The position numbers and the translations under genes were made by a program. This document shows, one piece after another, positions 15,833-26,309 of a DNA stretch of 64,000 nucleotides. The notes under the pieces are model-generated. The model ran no database searches. It worked only from the letters and a program-made list of their open reading frames with translations, and had not been told where the DNA came from. Source of the DNA: Ceratorhiza oryzae-sativae (lineage: Eukaryota; Basidiomycota; Agaricomycetes; Cantharellales; Ceratobasidiaceae); the NCBI GenBank assembly GCA_030998015.1, contig JARWMV010000235.1, forward strand, positions 1,054,001 through 1,118,000, given 5' to 3'. Position 1 is the first letter of the stretch, and each line of letters begins with the position of its first letter.

Positions 15833-17947
15833 TCACGCGCCCAGAATGGCATCTCTGTCTCGAAAGACCATTGAGAAGTCGTGTATCTTTATACGATCAG
15901 TTTCTCAATCTAAACTTGTATCGCATCAACCTACCTCAATGCATGCAAGAAAATATAAAGCGACTCCGGTTGTGGGTCAGGTCTAAGGGGGAGGTAGCAC
16001 TCGGTGCAATACAACGACCCATCTTCAGCAACCGCGATTTGTTCTGGGACCTTGTCTTCCGTCTCGAACCCATCAGGCTGCCCAGCTGCAAACGAAGCCA
16101 TCTCCCGCACGCGTTCCGATGATCCTTGGTGCCTCTCCTTGGCGTCTCGCTCCCATTCCCTTTCTACAACAGGGTTTAGAGCCTTTTTAGCGCGGAATAT
16201 CACATCCCTCCATCGACCCCAATCTTCGCTCTCGTCCTTCATGTTTCGGAGTCGAGTAATGATCCCAACCGCTTCGGCGGAAAGTGGAACCGGGGAAGAC
16301 ATGCCAATGTCTTTACCCGTTTCTCGGGGGAGGGGTGTCGCATGAGTCGGGATTGGGGCTAATGTGTTGACGGCGTAGGTGTGAAAGTGTCTCGAGCGAT
16401 GGAAGCACTAGCCAAGGAAGCAGTGATCCCGTCCACGGACCCGTTGGGCAAGGGCAAATTTGACGATTCGGGTAGAATATCAGGCAGTTTATATGTGCTG
16501 TCAGTTGGAGGTTGTGGAGCCTTTCGCTCTTCCGAAGGGAAGAGTGATACACCCCCTTTCCCTCCTCTTGGACCCTATGAGAGAAATCAGTTACGCGAAG
16601 AGATATGTCAACAAGGTGCAAAGACGCACCCAGACGCGTACGTTCTGGTATACCGGGTCATTCGCAACCGGGTGACCGATGTACTGCAAGTGAACACGAA
16701 TCTGGTGGGCTGCAAGTCTAGTCAGTGATAGGCAAACTCGGCATATGCACAACGGGCATACAACGTCCGGTTAAAGGCTGACCTGAACAAAAAGGTAATC
16801 ATTATATCAATCAGTATGCTCGTGAAAGGTAAACTCACAATGTAAGACACTGGTGTTGGACACAGGGTCGTAGAATAGCCTGTTGAAAATCGTCTTGGCG
16901 TGCTAACTGGTGCGTTAGAACTTGGAGAATCATGAAACCTGAGGCGCGTACCTTTCCCTCAGGGTGAACTATATTTAGCCCCATTTGCCTATCTACACAC
17001 AGAAGCGGTTGTTCCACAACAACTTGTTCACTGGATTCATTCGGACATCAGCTCTATCCTAAAGTTCAAATCGTCAACAAGACTTACGAAGGAAACTCTC
17101 CCATGCACCTAGCAATATACTCCTTCCTGACGATTCCGGCAATAAACTCATTGCACAACAGCCTTGCACGGTCGGCGTTAAAGCGATGATCATACACCCT
17201 GATGTCAAGCGGTCAAGCCTGTTGACAGCTAGTCTTTCGACCGGCATGAGTTACATAAAGGGCGAATAGCAGGTTTGACGCACTGTAGGGTACAGGAATC
17301 CCAAAATCCCGCTTGAGAATCTCAACCAGACTGTTCTTGAAATATCGCCCAGTTGCATGCACAGGCTTGTTACATCATTAATAAAAATGTTGACGCAAAA
17401 ACGATTGACTCACGATGCTGCCTGGTTTGTCGATAACAATGAAGCCGTTTTCGTCATCCCGATGAAGTATCTTCACTGGGGTCGACGTAACTGGAATCTC
17501 ATGTCTGTGCACCATATTCCTACAAGCCACAAGAACCAGTTAGAGTCCCTATAACATGGCCAGTTGCCGGATGACTCACTCTATCCGATCTCCGTTTTTG
17601 ATAATGGTTCCAGGCTTCGCAATAACTCCGTTTACCGTGACTACACCCGACTCTAGCGCATACCTCTACCAATTCTGTTAGACCCTACTCCCATAGATAA
17701 TTTTATCCATACTCACATAATACTCAATACTCCGGTCTCTAAACTCGGTCGAAACTAGCTCTAATATCTCCCTGCCCCACCAGCGCTGTTTTGCCATGGT
17801 TCGATATGGGTGCCAGTACATTGGTACACGCTTCAAGCCGGGTGTAAAGTACGATGGTACATCGGAAGAAGTTTTGCTGACAATGTCTTTGAGATCACTT
17901 GGTGCAAGCGGAGTCGGGGGTTTAGCGTCTTCGATTTTTTCTGTCAT
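15833..17947 (-). CDS. RluA-type tRNA pseudouridine synthase (Pus9/Rib2-like) with C-terminal Cys module
   Basis: RluA-family enzyme of the fungal Pus9/Pus8(Rib2) group, which makes pseudouridine 32 in tRNA. The ATG at 17945-17947 gives [16 protein letters not shown]. Then come [20 protein letters not shown] (S4-like entry), [25 protein letters not shown], the catalytic block RLDRLTSG with the active-site Asp, [13 protein letters not shown], and, after an intron at a split codon, [20 protein letters not shown]. The synthase part runs into a low-complexity linker near 16360. After a one-base frame change at about 16359-16385 the reading continues as [20 protein letters not shown], then a short module [12 protein letters not shown] and LYIFLHALR, ending after a last intron at about 15833. 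I treat both parts as one gene; the alternative is a separate small gene at 15833-16302. A second frame change lies at about 17178, inside the conserved synthase domain. Confidence 0.8.
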
Positions 17948-19772
17948 TGTACGGAGTCGGAACCAGAAATGAAGTGAGCGAAATCGATTGAAGAGTTGGG
18001 GTCGATAGTGCTGTATCTTGGCGATCGTTGCCGTGATAATCTCACGTAATCGAGTGGCTTCGGTCAGTTCTTGTACTGAAACGTTTATCATGCCTCGAAG
18101 ATATATTTGGGTGTTTTTATGAGCCACGCTGGATCTGCTCGACGAGAGGCTACCTCGTTCGTTATTTGTAAAATACAAAAAAGGAAACATCTCCTGTCGA
18201 CAGCTTTTTTCAGCCAGTTTCTGCAGGATTTCGTTTGGGATCTCTAAATAAGGTGTTCATTGCTGCCTTTGGTATTGACGGAAATTTTAGGACCAGCAGG
18301 ACCAAGACTTGGACAAGGGACTAGTCAAATGATAAACCGAGTATTCGATGATGGTGGAAACGATTCGACCGTGCTGCCCGAGGGGTGCCTTGTTAAAAAT
18401 CGTCTCAAATTTATTCCGGTACTGCTGTATGAGTTTTGAGTAGCCTAATAATTAGCATGCTCAGAACGGCTCAGTCTGAGTGTATATAACACGTTAATAG
18501 ATAGGGTTGGCCTATCATTCAGAGTTGAACTCGATTGACCAACCCCATTTTAACAGGCAATATACAAGCTGCCAATTTGTTCGCTCTGTCATAAAACTGC
18601 TCGATGACGGACTGATCTCATAAATAGGTTATTGATTGAACAAGTAGACCTCTGGGCTCCCGACATATCCAAATGAAATGCGCTGTCGTTTCGTGTCGTG
18701 ACTTCTTTTCCTTCCGTCTAACCCCGCTGATATTGCCTGAATATTTATTTCATATGTCTAAGCTATATGGAAAGGATATCACCAATATGGCATCACGCAG
18801 GCTCCTGGTGATTCAAGAGCTAATTGGTTTTATCTGTCGATTTTCCAGGCCTTGGGATGACTTCAGCCTATGGCTCGTTTCCCATCTTCTATAAAGCAAT
18901 GATACTCCTTATCTGGGAGAATATTTCAGGTATTCAAAAGCTGTTCTACACTTTCATACGCTCCAGAGCTCAGGCGACATTAATATCGAGGGAGACATCT
19001 ATCACATTGCTCATTAAGCTGTGCGTAGAGTTTTCTAAAAACAATTTATTCATCATCTGACGCAGATGGCTCGTGCCTCTTTGTCCAGCGCTCAAGTGCA
19101 TTGAGCCGTGCCCCGACCCAGACATCAGCGGGGAAGATTATGAAACAGACGAACCATTCGGAACTACCTCTCTAGCTCTCAAACGTATGATCAATATGCT
19201 GCGAGAATTCAACAAGACCAAGTCACACCTTGCTGCGAAACCCTACGGAGAGGATGAGTTGAAATTATTTTCGCTGTGATTGTTAGCTTCCTTAATTTTC
19301 AAGCCCAGCTGCTTTTTATGTTACGGTTTGGATGAGTCAAACAAAGAGGCTCCCCCATTAATTTTCGCGCTCTCTAGCACTTGCTAAGTAGTGAAGTAAT
19401 TTTATGTGTAATCTTGGGTGCGCCAGTGGCTATATGCACAATACAAGTGAAATAGAATGCTATTTGCAGACCCCTCACAATATAAATCTACGTTAGCAAT
19501 GAACCAAGCTCGAGCCTGCGGAATCCCTTGGTTTGATCCCTTCGAGGAAGCAAAACAAATTGCTCTGTATGCGCCTTATTCAACGGACCTTACATCAAAC
19601 CCCTATCCGTGTCAATCGAATCGATTTAGGCGGGAAACGCGGCTGTCAAAGCGTATGCAGGAGTGTGTTTACAGAAGGAAGGAGAAGAGCCTCGAAACCC
19701 GAAAAAGGTAGAGGAAAGAGTTGAGATACATGTGTATTAGATAGGAAAGAGGGAGCGTGGGTGGCCGTTTGT
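17948..19772. other. Intergenic region with one unexplained open frame
   Basis: The segment lies upstream of the pseudouridine synthase and downstream of the F-BAR gene. Most of it is AT-rich and gene-poor. Plus-strand open stretches at 18673-19060 are hydrophobic and do not resemble a known family. The best candidate coding segment, at 19073-19279, is listed separately. 19280-19772 has only short unconvincing frames and forms the 3' flank of the F-BAR gene. Confidence 0.4.
19073..19279 (+). CDS. Possible last exon of an unknown gene
   Basis: A 68-codon open stretch begins after a possible acceptor (cgcag) at about 19066-19070 and ends in TGA at 19277-19279. It has balanced, hydrophilic composition (ALKCIEPCPDPDISGEDYET, then KRMINMLREFNKTKSHLAAK) unlike the shadow frames around it. 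Two short Cys-Pro groups lie near the start. Upstream plus-strand stretches at 18673-18870 might be earlier exons, but I could not join them convincingly. I do not recognise a family, and it may be a gene remnant. Confidence 0.25.
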   Translation: MPLCPALKCIEPCPDPDISGEDYETDEPFGTTSLALKRMINMLREFNKTKSHLAAKPYGEDELKLFSL

Positions 19773-22700
19773 CTAGAAAAGAGTAACAAAATTGCTTGGG
19801 AACACCGTGCGCCCAGGCACACGCCGCGTGTCGTCAAGTAGCACCCGTGCCACCACCCGTCTTCAGGCGTAGATGTAACGGCAATGATGTCCCCTTCTTG
19901 GAAATCGAATTCCTCATCGATTGTTGCGGTATAGTTGTACATCGCTTTGACTGAAACATCTCACACGTTAATACTGTACTCGCGGTACACTGTATGTAAT
20001 GGCGACTCACCATAGAACAAAACGCCACTCCCGTCGTCCAGATACTGCCCGGTAGGTGGTGCGCCACCCTGAATATTACCCTGCTGTTGTTGAAGCGGCA
20101 TAGGCGATGGTGTTCGAGTCATCACGGGTTGCTGCTGCTGGGCTGTGTTCACAACGGGCTGTTGCTGCTGTCCGTACCCGGGCTGGCCGTATGGCTGCTG
20201 TGGCTGAGGTTGCTGCTGCTGCTGTTGGGGATAATAACCAGCAGCAGCAGGCGGAGCGGGCGAGTATGGAACCTGCTGTCCATTAGGGTATTGCTGGTAC
20301 ATCGGGTGTTGTTGCTGTGGCGGGGCACCGTGCTGCTGAGGCGGAGGTTGCTGCTGCTGACTATATGTGTTGGGAGCGGGCGACGTCGCACCGGCGTACA
20401 TCCCACCAGGGCCGGGTGTTGGTGCACCGTACCCTGGCTGCTGCCCATAGTATGCCGACTGGGGGCGCTGTTGGGGTTGCATTTGTTGCTGCTGAGGGGG
20501 AGGTTGTTGTTGCTGAGGTTGCTGCTGTTGGGGCGGGGGCTGTTGGCCATACTGCCTTGCGTACGCATCGGCCATCGAGTCATGCGCAACTTGTCCACTC
20601 GCATCCAACGCGATACCAAACGGCCCTGGACTCGTTGCTCCGCCCTGCTGTGGAGGATACGGACTCGCCATCCCCCCCTGCGGTCCCTGTGGCGGGTAGA
20701 TGCCAGAATGCCTGCGTTGCGGCTGCTGCTGGGGAGGGATCTGCTGCTGCTGCTGTTGAACCGGAGCTGGGCTTGGGCTTCGTCTCGTCCCAATCCCGGC
20801 ATATCCCTCTCGTGCGGGACTAGGCGAACGCGCGGGTGGACCTTGCGCAGGACGGCTCACACTCAAACGACGCTCATTTGGCAAAGCTTGCCCATACCGG
20901 GACACTACATCCTCGACCGTTCACACCCTGTCCAGCATTGATGCTCCGTCCACGAGGGCGCATAAACTCAGCTGTGGGCTTGCTGCGGTTGGAGTAGTAG
21001 GGCGGGATGGGTGTGCGCCAACAACTGTTTCAGCAGAGTATTGATAATCACGGTTGAGCGCCTGATTTTGGGCATGAGCATGTTCGGCGGCCGTAAACGC
21101 CCCAGCGGGAGCCTGGAGCGCGCCGCTTGCACGACTGGGCGTCGTGCCTTGCCTTGAACCAGGTCCAGGTCCAGGTCCGGGCCCTGGCCTGGAGTTTCCA
21201 TCGTACCTCGCCGAGTCGGGTTACGAGCGGGCCCACCGCTACGCAGGTTCGCAAGTTGCTGTGCAAGTGGGTCGGTGGCATCTCCGACAGCTGACGGTGG
21301 CCTCGCCGATGCCTGAGCAGAGCCTACGCGGCCCATCACTCCGGCGTTTTGCGGATCGGCGCTGGGGTCGACATCATAAGCGTTTTGGCCGATCCTGAGC
21401 ATCGTGCGCTCTTGGCCTGGTGTGCCCGGCCCCGGGCCTTGTCGGTTCGCCACGTTGGCCATACCGGGCATAGGAACACTGCCCGCATGTGGAGGATGCA
21501 CGGCTGGGGAATGGGGTGTTGGGGAGGGTGTCGGGGCGGTCGCGTTACGAGGTGGCTGCTGATGTTGTAGCTGCTGCTGCGTCTGTTGTTGTTGAGGCGG
21601 AGGCCCATGGCCGTTGACAATACTAGGGGGATGCTGCGAGTGCATTGACTCCCTCCTTGCACGTGAGGTTGCACGGCTCGCCCGTCCGTCCCCGCCTGCA
21701 GAGATACTCTCCGCCCTTCCGCGTCGTCCGCCACCAGCTCCAACTCCTGCCTGGTTGACCGGCTCCTCTTCCTCTTCCGGTTCTGGAGGGGGTGGTGGTT
21801 GACGAATAGGGATAGGCCGGGATGAGCTACGAACAAAGTTGGCTGGGCGTGCAGTTTGCTTGTAAGGCGTGCCGTCGTGATTCAGGTAAGAGATAACCTG
21901 AGGCGGGTTCGGGATGTCGCGCCCAGTACCGTAGTGGGCGACAAAGTATTCCATCTCCTTTTCCGTGTCAATCGACTCGAGCGCGACCCTGATCTTTTCG
22001 CATGATTCATCATCGGAAACACAAACGGTAGATATGCTGTTGGCGTAATTCCACATATTGTCCTTCATAAACTCGATTCGTTCGTCCTCGAGATCTTGGC
22101 ATGACTTTCAAGATAATCGTTAGACTCAACGACGAAGGCTCAACGGTGACAGCTCACATCACAGAACTGTTTCCACTCTTTGTCCCACTTTTGAGTCGTC
22201 TCTGTCAGCGCACGCACAAAGTTCTGGAACTCGCGTTCGTTGATCTTGACAGTCTCCTGGAGTTTATCCAGCTTGACATGGAGCTTCTCCAACTCCCGGC
22301 CTTGGACCAACGCCGATTGACCCGTGAACGCATTGATCTTGATGCAGTCGCTCTCGTACTTTTCTCTTGTACGGTTCACATGATTCTCCTGAGTCTGCTT
22401 GGTCTTGAACAACCTTTCTATGGGCGCTTGAACCTACAAACAAATGACATCAGCCAGAATCAAACGATGCCGAGACGGCTGAACATCAACATACATTCTT
22501 CTTGTGCGCAGCCTGCTTGGCGATAAACTCCCCAACAGGGGCCTCTAGATCTTTCTTGATCTGCGAGGCGAGAAGCAAGTGCGAGTTGGCCTGTTTATCG
22601 GTTTCGGACCGGAGCGAGTCGAACGAGTTGCGTAGCTCTCTTTGGGCACGCGATTTAGTCCGAGGCTAGAGTCGAGGCGACGCGTCACATACCCGATCTC

Positions 22701-23030
22701 GTCTCGCCCGAGTACAGTCTTGGATAGCTTTTGGAGTCGCTTTGCATACTCCTCCTCAATTAGCGCCCTTGATAGCGTGGTGGTTGTTTAGCCCGGATGA
22801 CCTCATGGACCGACACCAACGCAAGCGGCTCACCGTTCTTTCCAGTACGCTCTCAGCTCCTCTGCAGTCCTATTCGCTCCTCTCATGCGAGCGAGCAACA
22901 CGTCTACGCCTCCATCGCCAAGTCCCCAAAACGAGTTACAAAAGTCGAGGCTGTTGTCCGTGACCTCGGGCGGATATTCGCGAGCATAACGCGAGAGAGA
23001 CGTCGTACTTGCTTGACGACGCGCAGACAT
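19773..23030 (-). CDS. F-BAR/SH3 cytokinesis scaffold (Cdc15/Imp2/Hof1-like)
   Basis: Membrane-bending scaffold of the contractile ring and septum. The N-terminal FCH/F-BAR domain starts after MSARRQASTTSLSRYA (ATG 23028-23030) with SLDFCNSFWGLGDGGVDVLL and ANRTAEELRAYWKER. It continues as coiled coil (VKINEREFQNFVRALTETTQ; QDLEDERIEFMKDNMWNYAN) and ends with HYGTGRDIPNPPQVISYL, as in the Cdc15/Hof1 group. The middle, about 20.1-21.8 kb, is disordered and rich in Gln, Pro, Gly and Ser, with long CAG-type runs. A C-terminal SH3 domain follows: YNYTATIDEEFDFQEGDIIA, TPEDGWWHG, then LLDDTRRVPGRTVFPSNFV and the stop at 19773. The SH3 exon changes frame at about 19845 right after WWHG, and further frame changes lie at about 20890-21010 in the disordered part. 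The protein likely acts with the chitin synthase pathway at septa. Confidence 0.88.
20100..20800 (-). repeat. CAG/CAA-rich low-complexity tract in the F-BAR gene
   Basis: Repeated CAG and CAA codons encode runs of Gln mixed with Pro, Gly and Tyr in the disordered middle of the F-BAR/SH3 protein. The opposite strand therefore shows a long artificial Leu-rich open frame over the same bases. Such tracts vary in length between strains. A related short hexamer run (ccaggt repeated, 21163-21180) encodes alternating Asp-Leu. Confidence 0.85.
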
Positions 23031-23231
23031 CGTCCTTGTCCTAGTTCACCCTCGACAACTGGCGTAGTCACAGAGGTGGTGGTTGTGGAGATGAAGTACT
23101 GATGTTGTCCAGCTGTGGCGGTGCTGTGGCCCCCAGAACAGCAAGGGAATCTGAATTTGGCATTGGTGTATAGCTTTGGCGACGCGACTATGGTTTTTGT
23201 CATGGATATTCATTTTTAAGCGAACAAGTAT

Positions 23232-23959
23232 CTAAAACGAGCCTATTTTCTGCTGCACCCTGTCCCGCACGGTGTTGAACGCGCTCATGAGCGTTTGCTC
23301 GTTGATCACGATCTCGGACACGTCTGCGCGAGGTCGGCTCACTCGCGACGCGATCACGGGCCCTTCAGTCTCGATAATAATCCTATTGCTGGTGTTAGAC
23401 TGAAAATAGATGAAAGCATACAGGTGACTGACCCGTCATCAATCGCCTCGTCGAGGGCGAGCAGTGTCAAATCCAGGTTCTCAAGGATCGCCCGTTTCTC
23501 GACTTGCCCTCGGAGCAATAGGGACAATGCATCAGTGAATCCGGTGAGGGCGTTGTGGATCATGAGTTCGTTCTCGGTGGCCGGGGAGATCATGTAAAAG
23601 ATGAGGTCGAGCGAGTGCTTATAGACGGCGAGGTATCCCTCGTACAGGATAATCTCCCCTAAATGCAATACGTACAGGACACGTTCGTTGGTCGAGGTAG
23701 TGACTAGGCTTACCCCCTGGCTTTTTTGTCTTTTCCCAGAGCCCCTTTTCAAATGCCCGCTGCTCCTTCATGCCAGCAAAGGCCTTGTTGCTCAGATCCA
23801 GGCCTGGTGGAGGATGCCTCGGCTTGTAATACTTTGCCAGCACCCTGTTCCCATCCGTATCTATGATCAGGAGCGCCGCTGTCGAGTAGAGTGTGAGGTT
23901 CGACTGGACATCCACCCTCGTTAGTCACACAAAGCCAGCAATTTATTTGCGCTCACCAT
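23232..23959 (-). CDS. RET3: Coatomer subunit zeta (COPI)
   Basis: Small longin-fold subunit of the COPI coat that works in Golgi-to-ER retrograde transport. The spliced protein reads M-SNLTLYSTAALLIIDTDGN, then RVLAKYYKPRHPPPG, KEQRAFEKGLWEKTKKPGG, EIILYEGYLAVYKHSLDLIF, SPATENELMIHNALTGFTDA, LLLRGQVEKRAILENLDLTL and LALDEAIDDG, and ends QQKIGSF. Every block aligns with human COPZ1. The first exon consists only of the start codon: ATG at 23957-23959 is followed at once by gtgagc, and a 53-nt intron (23904-23956) ends in cag before TCG AAC CTC. Two later introns interrupt the gene. It is divergent from GH71, with 417 bp between the start codons. Confidence 0.93.
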
Positions 23960-24376
23960 GGTAGGGGCAGAGACGTGGAAATAAGCGCTAAAGTCATTTG
24001 GTATTCCATAATCAATATCAGGGCTAATGACCTTCCTTTATCGACCTAGTCTTTTGTTATTCCCCGACGCCGGTCCCGCCTTCTGTTTATTTTGATACAC
24101 ATGAGCTCCAACATGCTTCGAGTTGACGATCCGAGCCCCAGGCTTAAAAAGAAGCGGTCGTAAGTCAAGCATGTCGCAAGTCGCCCCCTCAAATTCACGA
24201 CTGACGACCCACATTAATTACCATCCCCTCGTTTAGTTTCTTCTCTCGCCTGGGATCTGCGATCTCTCGCTCTCGCTCTCGTTCTCGCTCTCGTTCACCA
24301 ACACCTATACCGGTCTGGTAATCCCACTCGCTTGTTCTGACTCTGAATTTGACTGGTTCAATTAATTCTGACTATC
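23960..24376. promoter_or_regulatory. Shared divergent promoter region, RET3 / GH71
   Basis: 417 bp lie between the RET3 start codon (-) and the GH71 start codon (+). The GH71 side holds a pyrimidine-rich tract at 24263-24296 built of repeated tctcgc hexamers, a common feature just upstream of strongly expressed fungal genes. No TATA box is clear on either side. Confidence 0.5.
24263..24296 (+). repeat. (tctcgc)n pyrimidine-rich microsatellite
   Basis: Imperfect tandem tctcgc/ttctcgc units, about five copies, roughly 80 bp upstream of the GH71 start codon. It may act as a CT-rich transcription-start element. Strand bias (all pyrimidine on the coding strand) is visible directly. Confidence 0.7.
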
Positions 24377-26309
24377 ATGATTCCTACTCTACTCCTCGCG
24401 GTCGTCATTCTCTCATTTTTCAACTCGGGCTGCGCCCTTCCTATCCGTCGCCAGACTCCAACTCAAGAGTCTAACAAATTTGTAGTCGCACAGTAGGTTC
24501 CTTCTGTTCCACAAGATTATTTTACCTGACACTAGCGGTTCAGCTTTATGGTCGGAAACACTTTCCCCTATACCAAAGAAACCTGGCTCGCAGACATCAA
24601 ACTAGCTTCCGCAAACGGTATCGATGCATTCGCCCTCAACGTTGGCTCGGACGATTGGCAAAGGGACAGAGTGGACGATGCATTCAACGCTGCCGAGGAA
24701 TCGGGGACTGGCTTCAAGATGTTCATGAGCTTTGATATGAGGTTGGCAACTCCTTTCTCTCTTCTTTGCACAGAACTGACACATCTGGAAACCTCAGTGT
24801 GAACCCTTGTGCCAGCCCCGCCGACGCCGCACCCCTCAGAGAATACATCACGAAATACGCGTCCCACCCTGCTCAATTCAAGTTCAACGGCAAGGTTTTG
24901 CATCCACATTTGCAGGGGAGAGCTGTACCTTTGGCGCCGCTACGCCAGAAGACGGGTGGAAGCAGCAGTTTACAGATCAACTCACGGGCGAGAACGCTGC
25001 TACTTTTGTCCCGAGCTTTTTTATGGATCCCGCGAGGTTCAAGACTTTTGGGGCAATGGACGGAGCTTTCAACGTGAGTAGCTTCTGCGACAACGCATGG
25101 GCTATTAATCGACAGATGGAAATAGTGGAATGGTGGATGGCCAACTCAGATATCCGCTTCCAAACTCTCCGAGACCATCTCGTTTTTGAACTCGAATCCG
25201 TCCAACCCGAGCGCGGCTCCCATTCCCGTTCCAGCATCGTTGACTCCCATTTCCAACGTCGTTTCGTCGCTCGCTTCACCCCCTCTCCTTTCCAAACGCA
25301 TTACCGGCCACGAGGAAGTATCTAAGCGTGCCGCCAACGACATTGCAAACAAGCTAGCAGCTGCACTTGCCGGATCGATTAACCTCGACTCGGATCATAC
25401 CATCACCGCCAACCTTGGCGCGAGTGGAGCCAGCGGGGCAGGCAATGTCTACATGTCGAGCGTCAGCCCATGGTTCTACACACACTATGGCCCGGACAGT
25501 TTCAACAAGAACTGGATCTTCCGCGCGGACGATTGGTTGTACAATACCAGATGGGACCAGCTGATCAAAGGACGCGGTGGGATCGATATTGTCCAGATCA
25601 TTAGTTGGAATGGTGAGTCAATTTGACTTGGGCTGAAAGGAAGCCCGAATTGACTGTTGTTTGGACTGGTGTGGTTGAAGACTATGGCGAGTCACATTAT
25701 ATCGGTCCGATCGAGGGCGCGCAACCCAACTCGAACGCATGGGTCGACGGCTTCGATCACCAAGGTACGCACGCCGACTGAATCGGCGCCACATGCCTCC
25801 AACTAACCCCTTTGTTTCGCTCCAGCCTGGCTGCAAATGACTTCGTACTATGCCACTGCGTTCAAGACCGGACAGTATCCAACGATTACTAAGGACCAGG
25901 TGTTCCTTTCTGCGCGGCCGCATCCTGCCAAAGCAGAGGCTAGCAACGACCCGGTCGGGAAGCCGAAGGATTTCGAATTGGTGAGTATAGTTTATTGAGC
26001 GTTGCCTTGAAGCATTTACCGACTTGTTTGGTCATAACAGACTGAAGACAACCTCTGGGTAGTCGTCTTTGCTACTGCCCCAGGCAAAGTCACACTTTCC
26101 GCGGACCCTTCTAAACCTCAAACATTCGATGTCCCAGCTGGTGTATCCAAACTGCAAATCCCGCTTGTCCCGGGTCAGGGCATTGCGGCTACATTGACTC
26201 GCGATGGTGCGACCATAGTTGACATGAAGCCCGACTTCAGTTCGATCCCAATCCGGAGACATACAATTATAACGCTGCGACGTTTGTCGGGACCGCTCAG
26301 GATGCGTGA
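24377..26309 (+). CDS. Secreted GH71 alpha-1,3-glucanase (mutanase)
   Basis: Glycoside hydrolase 71 that cleaves alpha-1,3-glucan of fungal walls. A signal peptide (MIPTLLLAVVILSFFNSGCA) and a dibasic site (IRR) precede KFVVAH and, across an intron, FMVGNTFPYTKETWLADIKL. GH71 landmarks follow: GIDAFALNVGSDDW, FKMFMSFDM, ASTFAGESCTFG, VPSFFMDPARF, WNGGWP (after an intron at 25073-25124), VSPWFYTHYGPDSFNKNWIF, DDWLYNTRWDQLI, IVQIISWNDYGESHYIGPIE and WVDGFDHQ. A C-terminal beta domain includes LTEDNLWVVVFATAPGKVTL. About 75 Ala/Ser-rich residues (25170-25440) sit between WNGGWP and VSPWF, where family members I know are much shorter. A one-base frame change at about 26235 precedes the end NPETYNYNAATFVGTAQDA, with TGA at 26307-26309. 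Introns are short with clear GT-AG ends. Confidence 0.93.

Noticed and set aside
20087..20941. Long Leu/Arg-rich plus-strand open frame of 284 codons
   Set aside because: It is the antisense shadow of the CAG/CAA-rich part of the F-BAR/SH3 gene.
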